From assembly GCF_019710575.1 (NCBI RefSeq), contig NZ_JAHWFK010000025.1:124001-188000 (forward strand): a stretch of 64,000 bases of DNA, given 5' to 3'. Every line of letters begins with the position of its first letter. The stretch's first letter is position 1. Below the pieces are notes generated by a model. The model saw only the letters and a program-made list of their open reading frames with translations, ran no database searches and had not been told where the DNA came from. The position numbers and the translations under genes were made by a program. This DNA comes from Paractinoplanes polyasparticus (GTDB lineage: Bacteria; Actinomycetota; Actinomycetes; Mycobacteriales; Micromonosporaceae). This document shows positions 1-6,313 of this stretch, one piece after another.

Positions 1-927
1 GTTGCGCACCGAGAAGTCGCCGGTCAGCGGCGATCCCTTCTTGGTGGCCGCGTCGTAGGCCGTCTGCTTGGCGACCTCGCTCAGCGTGCCGTTGGCCGCG
101 TCCACCAGCGCCTGGATCTTGCTCGCGATGCCGCTGACGTCCTGGTCGGAGGTGACCGTGACGTCGTTCTCGAGCTTCGACACGGTGATCGAGACGCCCG
201 GCATGAGCTTGGCGAACGTGTTCGTGTCGCTGGTGACGGAGTAGCCGCCGTTGGCGGCGTTGGCGTCGCCGCCGCCGATGTCCAGCTGGGCGTTGGCGGC
301 TGTCGCGACGTTCGTCAGCGGCGAGGCGACGCCGTCGAGCCCGCTGTCGATACGGAAGGCCGCGCCGGTGCCCGTCTTGGCCCCGCTGATCTGCAGGATG
401 TCGTTGGCGCCGCCGGTGGTCACCACGGTCGCCTTGATCCCGATGCCGGCCGCGTTGATGGCGGCGGCGACGCCCTTGGCCGACTTGTCGTCGCCCAGCG
501 TGATCGTGTGGGCCTTGTCGCTGGCGCTGCCGTCGAGCGGCCCGGTGGTGATCTGGATGGTGCCGGAGCTGATGTCGCCGGTGGCGGGCACCTTGGCCGT
601 GGTGATCTGGTTCTTGGCCAGGCTCTTGACGTCGAAGACGGTGGTGCCGGAGGCGCCGTTGGTGCCGGTCAAGGCGGTGGCCGTCACAGTGCTGGAGCTG
701 GTGGTCGCTTTGACCGCGCGCCAGGTGCTGAGCTGGCCGAGGCTGTCCGCGGAGTTCTTGAGCGAGGTCAGTGCGGCGTTGACCGACATGTAGGAGGCGA
801 TCGCGGTCTGGGCGGTGCTCACCTTCGACTTGAGCCGGTTCTGCGGCGCTGCCTCGACCTGCATCAGGGAGGTGATCATGGAGGAGGTGCTGAGGCCGCT
901 GACGAGTCCGTCTACCGAAGTGCTCAC
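1..927 (-). CDS. fliD: Flagellar filament cap protein FliD, C-terminus cut off by window edge
   Basis: FliD (hook-associated protein 2) caps the growing filament and helps flagellin monomers fold into it. The GTG at 925-927 opens MSTSVDGLVSGLSTSSMI, the usual FliD opening, and an AAAGGCAGG ribosome site lies just upstream. The N-terminal FliD domain covers about residues 10-105. A Ser/Thr/Ala-rich middle follows, including repeated LQISG-type and IQALVDAANGT segments. About 309 residues are visible and the rest lies left of the window. It follows flagellin on the same strand, separated only by a hairpin, so it is probably co-transcribed with flagellin. The family call is secure; the total length is unknown. 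Confidence 0.9.
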   Translation of the reverse strand, partial: MSTSVDGLVSGLSTSSMITSLMQVEAAPQNRLKSKVSTAQTAIASYMSVNAALTSLKNSADSLGQLSTWRAVKATTSSSTVTATALTGTNGASGTTVFDVKSLAKNQITTAKVPATGDISSGTIQITTGPLDGSASDKAHTITLGDDKSAKGVAAAINAAGIGIKATVVTTGGANDILQISGAKTGTGAAFRIDSGLDGVASPLTNVATAANAQLDIGGGDANAANGGYSVTSDTNTFAKLMPGVSITVSKLENDVTVTSDQDVSGIASKIQALVDAANGTLSEVAKQTAYDAATKKGSPLTGDFSVRN

Positions 928-951
928 CGGAGCCTGCCTTTCAAAAGAAGC

Positions 952-980
952 GGGGGCAGCCGCTTTTGACGGCTACCCCC
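952..980 (-). terminator. Hairpin between flagellin and fliD
   Basis: Arms 952-962 and 970-980 (GGGGGCAGCCG against CGGCTACCCCC) pair over 11 positions with one mismatch around a 7-base loop. On the minus strand it lies 52 bases past the flagellin stop and just before the fliD ribosome site, followed by a short T-rich run (CTTCTTTT). It may partly terminate or stabilise the abundant flagellin message, setting flagellin above FliD. That role is inferred. Confidence 0.6.
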
Positions 981-1032
981 ACCTATTCGGTCGCTTGCGA
1001 AAGATATTCAGTTGCTGACGGTGGCAGTTCGG

Positions 1033-2295
1033 TTAGCGCAGCAGCGAGAGAACGTTCTGCGCCGACTGGTTGGCCTGCGACAGCATCGAGGTGCCGGCCT
1101 GGGTCAGGATCTGCGACCGGGTGAACGACACCATCTCCTGGGCCATGTCGGTGTCACGGATACGCGACTCCGACGCGGACAGGTTCTCGACGGCCACGTT
1201 CAGGTTGTTGATCGTGTGCTCGAAGCGGTTCTGCACAGCACCGAGCGTGGCCCGGCTGTCCGTGACCGACGACAGAGCCTTGTCGATGATCTTGATCGCG
1301 GCGTCGGGGTCCTTGGTGAGGTCCAGGGCCGCGGTGCCGAGCGTCTGCGAGTCCACGCCACCGATCGAGATGCCGATCTTCTGGTTGGCGTTCGCGCCGA
1401 CCTGGAACTTGCCGCTGTTGCCACCGGTCTTGTCCAGCGTGGGCGTGGCCGCCGTGGACGTGAGGTCGATCTTCGCGCCGGCCAGGACGGCGCCCGTGCC
1501 GTCGGCGACGGCGAAGTTGCCGGAGCCGGCCATCGAGTAGGTCGTGTTGTTCTGCGCGTCGACCTTGGCCGACATGGTGATCTCGTTGCCCTGGTAGCCG
1601 GCCGCCTTGAGGGCCTTCTCGGTGGCGTTGTTGACGGCCTTGGCCAGGTCCTGCGCGGTGGCGTCGGTGGCCAGCGCGTCGACCGACACCGTGATCGGCG
1701 TCGTGCCGAGGTCCTGGCCGGTCGGCGTCTTGGTGCCGCCGCCGACCTGGCTGATGGTGAAGGTGAACGGGCTGTTGGCGCCGCCCGGCACGGGAGCCGC
1801 CGCGCCGGCGACGGCGTCCAGGGTGTTGGTCGCGGCGTTGGTGAACTTGGTCTTGACGGTGTTGCCGAAGGAGCCGTCGAGCAGGTTCTGCTTGCCGAAC
1901 GAGGTGCTCTTGCCGATCCGGTCCAGCTCGGCGTTCAGCTGACCCATCTCCTTGTTGGCGGCTTCGGAGGCCGCGGTGTCGGTGGCGCCCGAGTTGGCCG
2001 CCTGCACCGAGAGGTCACGCATGCGCTGCAGGATCGCGGTCGTCTCGTTGAGCGCGCCTTCAGCGGTCTGTGCGACGCTGACGCCGTCCTGGGTGTTGCG
2101 AACGGCGACCTTGAGCCCGCCGACCTGCGAACGCAGGCCCTCGGAGATGGACAGACCGGCCGCGTCGTCGGCGGCCCGGTTGATGCGGAAACCGCTGGAC
2201 AACTTCTCCAGCGACTTCGACATCTGGCTGTCGGTGACCGACAGGTTCCGGTAGGCGTTCTGCGCGGCGATGTTCTGGTTGATGCGGAGACCCAT
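1033..2295 (-). CDS. fliC: Flagellin (filament subunit)
   Basis: This is the structural subunit of the flagellar filament, 420 residues. The N-terminal D0/D1 region (MGLRINQNIAAQNAYRNL, then SSGFRINRAADDAAGLSIS, residues about 1-140) and the C-terminal D1/D0 region (about 340-420, ending SANQSAQNVLSLLR-like) are textbook flagellin. The variable middle (about 160-330) is Thr/Gly/Ala rich, as expected for the exposed surface. Start choice is clear: ATG with a perfect AAGGAGG ribosome site 9 bases upstream. It heads a leftward unit with fliD and is divergent from flgN. Its leader carries CsrA-type motifs (separate entry), and fliW and csrA lie about 3 kb away, so translational control is likely. 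Confidence 0.97.
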   Translation of the reverse strand: MGLRINQNIAAQNAYRNLSVTDSQMSKSLEKLSSGFRINRAADDAAGLSISEGLRSQVGGLKVAVRNTQDGVSVAQTAEGALNETTAILQRMRDLSVQAANSGATDTAASEAANKEMGQLNAELDRIGKSTSFGKQNLLDGSFGNTVKTKFTNAATNTLDAVAGAAAPVPGGANSPFTFTISQVGGGTKTPTGQDLGTTPITVSVDALATDATAQDLAKAVNNATEKALKAAGYQGNEITMSAKVDAQNNTTYSMAGSGNFAVADGTGAVLAGAKIDLTSTAATPTLDKTGGNSGKFQVGANANQKIGISIGGVDSQTLGTAALDLTKDPDAAIKIIDKALSSVTDSRATLGAVQNRFEHTINNLNVAVENLSASESRIRDTDMAQEMVSFTRSQILTQAGTSMLSQANQSAQNVLSLLR

Positions 2296-2304
2296 GGGGT
2301 GCTT

Positions 2305-2339
2305 CCTCCTTGAGAGGGGTCGGGAACCGGCCCATCCAT
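2305..2339 (-). promoter_or_regulatory. Flagellin 5' leader with two ANGGA (CsrA-type) motifs
   Basis: On the flagellin mRNA, ATGGA (2335-2339) lies upstream and AAGGA (2307-2311) overlaps the ribosome site AAGGAGG. The latter sits in a small CCTC-TCAAG-GAGG stem-loop. CsrA is known to bind ANGGA motifs and, in Bacillus subtilis, to block hag translation through two such sites, one covering the ribosome site. Binding here is inferred from the motifs and from csrA being present. Confidence 0.5.
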
Positions 2340-2361
2340 GGGGCCGTGGCGTTACGCCAGC

Positions 2362-2391
2362 CGATCGGCGCGGTGCCGACGGTTCACTGAG
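2362..2391 (-). promoter_or_regulatory. Possible flagellar sigma promoter for flagellin
   Basis: On the minus strand CTCA (2388-2391) is followed after 18 bases by GCCGAT (2364-2369), 67 bases before the flagellin ATG. The promoter reported for Actinoplanes missouriensis flagellar genes, as I recall it, is CTCA-N15-17-GCCGAA, so spacing is one base long and the last base differs. Tentative. Confidence 0.35.
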
Positions 2392-2454
2392 CAGTCTGCG
2401 AGATTTTCGCGCTCATTTCCGGCGAACCCGAAGAAACCCGAGCGCAACTCACAT

Positions 2455-2472
2455 GGACCCGGAATGCACCGG
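2455..2472 (+). promoter_or_regulatory. Direct repeat resembling a TcrA box
   Basis: GGACCCG-gaat-GCACCGG has two half-sites with an 11-base period, 15 bases upstream of the flgN CTCA element. The TcrA box of Actinoplanes missouriensis is remembered as GCA(A/C)CCG-N4-GCACCG; this site has one mismatch in its first half. Position would suit an activator of flgN. Low to moderate confidence. Confidence 0.35.
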
Positions 2473-2486
2473 ATCGGGGGAAATCC

Positions 2487-2512
2487 CTCAGCGGAGTCGC
2501 ACCCGTGCCGAC
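2487..2512 (+). promoter_or_regulatory. Flagellar sigma-type promoter for the flgN operon
   Basis: CTCA (2487-2490), 16 bases, then GCCGAC (2507-2512) matches the remembered Actinoplanes flagellar consensus CTCA-N15-17-GCCGAA at 9 of 10 fixed positions with correct spacing. It lies 63 bases before the flgN GTG, in the only sizeable gap upstream of the operon. Confidence 0.6.
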
Positions 2513-2575
2513 GTGTCCGAATGAGCGGGTTCGTCGAGAGGGCGGGCCCGACCAGAGGCGAGACGGAGGACCAGG

Positions 2576-3061
2576 GTGAGTCTGACCGACCTGGCCAGCG
2601 TCCTGTGGCGTTCACGTGAGCTGCTCGAGATGCTGTTGTTCAAGCTGGAGGAGGAGCAGCTGCTCCTCGCGGCCGGCCGCTCACGCTGGCTCAGCCACGC
2701 CACCCGCGAGGTCGAGGTGGTGCTCGAGCAGATCCGGCAGACCGAGGTGATCCGTGCGGCCTACGCTCAGGACGTCGCGGTCGAGCTCGGCCTCGCGCCG
2801 GAAGCGTCGCTCGGGGAACTGGCTGACGCCGCTCCCGCGCCCTGGCAGGACCTTCTGCATCAGCACCGCAAGGCGTTCCTGCTGCTGACTTCCGAGATCA
2901 GCGCGCTCGCCGACGTCAACCGAGACCTGCTCACAGCCGGTCAACGCGCAGCCCGCGAAACCATGCTCGCGTTCGCCGAAACTGTGGAAACCTACGGACC
3001 ACAGGGGCAGACCGTTTCCGGCGGCATCCGCCGCTCCAGCCTGGTGGATGAGGCGATCTGA
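2576..3061 (+). CDS. flgN: FlgN-type export chaperone for hook-associated proteins
   Basis: FlgN chaperones keep FlgK and FlgL soluble and bring them to the flagellar export gate. The 161-residue product is almost wholly helical, rich in Leu, Glu and Ala (for example LLEMLLFKLEEEQLLLAAGR near the N-terminus), has no membrane segment, and ends just before flgK. That position and helical profile, rather than strong sequence conservation, support the call. GTG start with AGGACCAGG upstream. Its TGA lies one base before the flgK ATG, implying coupled translation. Confidence 0.75.
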   Translation: MSLTDLASVLWRSRELLEMLLFKLEEEQLLLAAGRSRWLSHATREVEVVLEQIRQTEVIRAAYAQDVAVELGLAPEASLGELADAAPAPWQDLLHQHRKAFLLLTSEISALADVNRDLLTAGQRAARETMLAFAETVETYGPQGQTVSGGIRRSSLVDEAI

Positions 3062-3062
3062 G

Positions 3063-4484
3063 ATGGCTAGCAGCTTCAGTGGAATCAACACGGCGCTCAC
3101 CTCGCTCTACGCGCAGCGTCGCGGCCTGGACGTCACGGGCCAGAACATCGCCAACGCGAACACCGAGGGCTACACCAAGCAGCGGGTGCGCATGGCGTCG
3201 CAGACCGGCAGCCTGAACCCCGGTGTCTACGCGACGACCACGCAGGTCGGCAACGGGGTGACTGTCGCCGGCGTCGAGCGCGGCCGCAACGCGTACCTGG
3301 AGGAACGGGGTCGCACCGAGCACGCCAACTCCGCCTACCTGGCTTCTCAGGCGGCGACGTACGACCAGATCGAAAGCGTCCTGGCCGAGCCGAGCGACAC
3401 CGCGTTGCAGGCCCGTCTGCACGACATGTGGGACGGCTGGAACGACGTCGCCAACAACTGGCAGGACCCGTCGACCCGCTCGTCCCTGCTCGAGAAGAGC
3501 CGGACCGTCGCGATCACGCTGAACGACACCCGCGCCTCGCTCGCGAATCAGTTCGGCGCGAACCGCAACGAGATGAGCGCCTTCGTCGACCAGGTCAACA
3601 CGATGGCCGACAACATCGCGAAGATGAACAACCAGGTCGTCGTGGCCCGGGCGGCCGGGCTCGAGACCAACGAGCTGCAGGACCAGCGGGACGTGGCCGT
3701 CATGCGGCTCTCCGAGCTGGTCGGCGCCACCACGGAAGCCAAGACCAACGGTTCCGTCAACGTCTACGTGGGAACGTCGCCGCTCGTCAGCGACTTCTCC
3801 ACCCGCAAGCTGGAGCTCACCGGACCGCCCAACCTTGATTCCTGGGACGCGAACACCCAGGTGGCGCTCAAGTGGGAGGGCACCGACACGACGGCCAAGG
3901 CCGGCGGCACGATGGGCTCGATGCTCGACACGATGAACACCATCATCCCGGGCATCGCCAAGCAGCTCGACGACGTGGCCAAGGCGCTGGCGAACAGCGT
4001 CAACAACGTGACGACCACGGCGTACGACGTCAACGGTGATCCGGGCAAGGCCTTCTTCTCCGGCACGACCGCGCGGGACATCAAGGTGGCGATCGAGAAT
4101 CCCGACGAGGTCGCCTTCTCGGCCGGCAACCCGAAGGGCGACCCGAACGCCATACCACCGGAAGTCGCCGCGATCGACAACGACAAGGCCGACGCGCTGG
4201 CTGCTCTCGGCACCTCGCCGGGCGGCCCGGACGTGACGTACCAGCAGATGATCGGTCAGCTCGGGGTGGCCTCGCAGTCCTCGGCCCGGCGCAGCGAGAT
4301 CCAGGACGCCGTCCGCGATCAGGTCGACACCTCGCGCGAGGCCGAGTCCGGCGTCAACCTCGACGAGGAGATGACCAACCTGCTGACCTATCAGCGTGGT
4401 TACGAGGCCGCCTCGCGCGTGCTGACGACGATCGACTCGATGCTCGATCAGCTGATCAACCGCACCGGCCTCGTCGGCCGGTGA
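3063..4484 (+). CDS. flgK: Flagellar hook-associated protein 1 (FlgK)
   Basis: FlgK forms the first hook-filament junction ring. The ATG at 3063 opens MASSFSGINTALTSLYAQRR and is chosen over an in-frame start at 3048 because the family starts here. The N-terminal rod motif (GQNIANANTEGYTKQRV, residues about 30-46) and the C-terminal motif (NLDEEMTNLLTYQRGYEAAS, near residue 435) are both present, so the protein is complete at 473 residues. It follows flgN without a gap and is 25 bases before flgL, one transcriptional unit. Exported by the flagellar type III apparatus, so no signal peptide is expected or seen. Confidence 0.95.
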   Translation: MASSFSGINTALTSLYAQRRGLDVTGQNIANANTEGYTKQRVRMASQTGSLNPGVYATTTQVGNGVTVAGVERGRNAYLEERGRTEHANSAYLASQAATYDQIESVLAEPSDTALQARLHDMWDGWNDVANNWQDPSTRSSLLEKSRTVAITLNDTRASLANQFGANRNEMSAFVDQVNTMADNIAKMNNQVVVARAAGLETNELQDQRDVAVMRLSELVGATTEAKTNGSVNVYVGTSPLVSDFSTRKLELTGPPNLDSWDANTQVALKWEGTDTTAKAGGTMGSMLDTMNTIIPGIAKQLDDVAKALANSVNNVTTTAYDVNGDPGKAFFSGTTARDIKVAIENPDEVAFSAGNPKGDPNAIPPEVAAIDNDKADALAALGTSPGGPDVTYQQMIGQLGVASQSSARRSEIQDAVRDQVDTSREAESGVNLDEEMTNLLTYQRGYEAASRVLTTIDSMLDQLINRTGLVGR

Positions 4485-4509
4485 CCGGGCGACGGCGTAG
4501 GGGAATCGC

Positions 4510-5406
4510 ATGACCATTCCGAGCAGGGTCACCGACAGCAGCATGCGGCACCGCATGCTGGGCGACCTCAACCGCAGCATGGCCCGCGGCCAGAAACTGC
4601 AGGAGCAGATCTCCAGCGGCAAGCAGCTGAGCCGGCCCTCCGACTCTCCAACCGGGACGGTCACGTCGCTGCAACTGCGCGGCGAGTTGCGTTCCACTCA
4701 GCAGTTCGCCCGCAACGCCGACGACGGTCTCGGCTGGCTGGGCACCATTCAGGACAAGCTCGGCGACGCGTCGGGTCAGATCATCCGCGTACGCGATCTG
4801 ACCGTGCAGGGCCTCAGCTCGGCCAACAACGCGTCGGCCCGGGAGGCCATCGCCGTCGAGATCGACAACATCCGCCAGTCGATGATCGGCGAGGCGAACA
4901 CCAAGTACCTGGGCCGGCCCATCTTCGGCGGCACGACGCCGGGCGCTGTGGCGTTCGACGACACCGGTAAGTACGTCGGGAACGACGGGCAGACCACCCG
5001 CACCGTCGGCCCGAACGCCAAGGTCCGGATCGACATGACCGGTGCCGAGGCGTACGGCAAGGAAGGAAGCGACACTCAGCTCTTCAAGGTGCTGAGCGAC
5101 ATTTCGGCGGCGCTTCGCGGCAATGACGACGCGGCGCTGAACACCGCACTGGGCAACATCGATACGGCCCACGATTTACTAAAGTCCACCCTTTCGGACG
5201 TTGGCGCCCGATATAATCGGATTACGCAGATGAAGCAGTCCGCTGATGACCATTTGCTCTCCGTGACGTCGCAGCTGTCCGACATCGAGGATGTGGACCT
5301 GCCCAAGGCGATCATGGAATTGCAGATCCAGCAGACGTCTTATCAGGCCGCCCTGGCCGCCTCGGCCAAGGTGATCCAGCCCTCGCTCATCGATTTCCTG
5401 AGGTGA
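4510..5406 (+). CDS. flgL: Flagellar hook-associated protein 3 (FlgL), with a TTA codon
   Basis: FlgL forms the second hook-filament junction ring. The 298-residue product has the flagellin-like N-terminal helix (about 1-135, with ISSGKQLSRPSDSPTGT) and C-terminal helix (about 220-298, ending IQQTSYQAALAASAKVIQPS). Positions 5155-5270 use codons unlike the rest of the window (TTA, CTA, TTG, ATT, TAT, AAT, CGA). The TTA is codon 223 (5176-5178). In Streptomyces TTA needs the developmentally controlled bldA tRNA. A TATAAT hexamer lies in the same patch. The stop overlaps the fliW start region. Confidence 0.95.
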   Translation: MTIPSRVTDSSMRHRMLGDLNRSMARGQKLQEQISSGKQLSRPSDSPTGTVTSLQLRGELRSTQQFARNADDGLGWLGTIQDKLGDASGQIIRVRDLTVQGLSSANNASAREAIAVEIDNIRQSMIGEANTKYLGRPIFGGTTPGAVAFDDTGKYVGNDGQTTRTVGPNAKVRIDMTGAEAYGKEGSDTQLFKVLSDISAALRGNDDAALNTALGNIDTAHDLLKSTLSDVGARYNRITQMKQSADDHLLSVTSQLSDIEDVDLPKAIMELQIQQTSYQAALAASAKVIQPSLIDFLR

Positions 5407-5408
5407 CC

Positions 5409-5846
5409 ATGACTACTCGCACCGCGTCCCGAACGATTGAGGACACCATGATCGACCCGTCGCTGGGCCTGCCGACCATCACGATGGCGGTGCCCATGCC
5501 CGGTTTCCCGGCCCACCGGGAATTCGTTCTGGTGCGGCTCAACGAAGACGGCCTGCTCTACGCGTTCACGTCCACTGAGGACCCCGACCTGCGCTTCCTC
5601 GTCGCGCCGCCGGAGCCGTTCTTCCCGGACTACGCGCCCGAGATCGAGGCCGACGTCTTCGCCGCCCTGAACACCAAGGACGCCGACCGGCTCCTGCTGC
5701 TGACCGTCATCACGGCCGGCACCAACGAGACCACGGCCAACCTGATGGCGCCGATCGTGGTCGACCGCGACAGCATGCGCGCCATGCAGGTCGTACTCAG
5801 CGGGTCGGGCTTCCCCGTCCGCGCGGTCATGAACCCGGTCTACTGA
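5409..5846 (+). CDS. fliW: Flagellar assembly factor FliW (CsrA antagonist)
   Basis: FliW binds flagellin and, when flagellin is scarce, binds CsrA and lifts its block on flagellin translation. The product is about 145 residues, the normal family length, with the FliW pattern of a Gly/Pro-Gly-Phe segment (MAVPMPGFPAHREFVLVRL) and a central FLVAPPEPFFPDYAPEI. ATG 5409 is used; GTG 5403, overlapping the flgL stop, is an equally possible coupled start. csrA follows 82 bases downstream, the classic pairing. Confidence 0.88.
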   Translation: MTTRTASRTIEDTMIDPSLGLPTITMAVPMPGFPAHREFVLVRLNEDGLLYAFTSTEDPDLRFLVAPPEPFFPDYAPEIEADVFAALNTKDADRLLLLTVITAGTNETTANLMAPIVVDRDSMRAMQVVLSGSGFPVRAVMNPVY

Positions 5847-5928
5847 CGTCCAGCGGGCGCGGCCGCCGGACGGCGACCGCGCCCGGTTCGCGATGCTGTC
5901 CGTCCACGGATGGAGGAGGGCACCGACG

Positions 5929-6171
5929 ATGCTCGTACTGACCCGGCGCTCCGGAGAGAGTGTGATGATCGGCGACACGGTCGTCATCACCGTGCTCGAG
6001 GCGCGTGGCGACGTGATCCGGCTGGGCATCCAGGCTCCGCGTGACGTTCAGGTGCATCGCGAGGAGGTGTACCGGGAGCTGCAGGCATCCAACCGAGAGG
6101 CCGCTTCGCCCACACAGGACGAGGTGCGGGCGGTCAGCAAGATGCTGCAATCACCGACCACATCGGACTGA
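5929..6171 (+). CDS. csrA: Carbon storage regulator CsrA (RNA-binding translational regulator)
   Basis: CsrA is a small dimeric protein that binds GGA motifs in mRNA leaders and blocks ribosome access. The 80-residue product opens MLVLTRRSGESVMIGDTVVI and has the RNA-contacting IQAPRDVQVHREEVY segment, both diagnostic. The start at 5929 is preferred over one 36 bases upstream because GGAGGAGGG sits at the right distance and the family begins MLVLTRR. The C-terminal tail (about 55-80) is longer than in Escherichia coli. It closes the flagellar operon and is followed by a strong terminator. CsrA is uncommon in actinobacteria and seems tied here to motility. Confidence 0.95.
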   Translation: MLVLTRRSGESVMIGDTVVITVLEARGDVIRLGIQAPRDVQVHREEVYRELQASNREAASPTQDEVRAVSKMLQSPTTSD

Positions 6172-6180
6172 TAGCTGTGC

Positions 6181-6213
6181 CGAACGCCCCGTCGCCGGTC
6201 GACGGGGCGTTCG
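6181..6213 (+). terminator. Rho-independent terminator after csrA
   Basis: A perfect 14-bp stem (6181-6194 with 6200-6213, CGAACGCCCCGTCG) around a 5-base loop is followed by TCTTAT. It lies 9 bases after the csrA stop and ends the flgN-to-csrA unit. Confidence 0.85.
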
Positions 6214-6313
6214 TCTTATCCGAATTAGCGGAAAACGCACCCCTCGCGCCGGAAGAGCTGAAAGATGTTCTTAACCGCACAGGCGGCCCAGCTCCGGCCT
6301 TCTAGGGGGAACG

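Noticed and set aside
1012..2313. Long plus-strand open frame (433 codons) across the flagellin gene
   Set aside because: It is the antisense of a certain flagellin gene. Its Arg/Gly/Val-rich translation is typical of a shadow frame in high-GC DNA.
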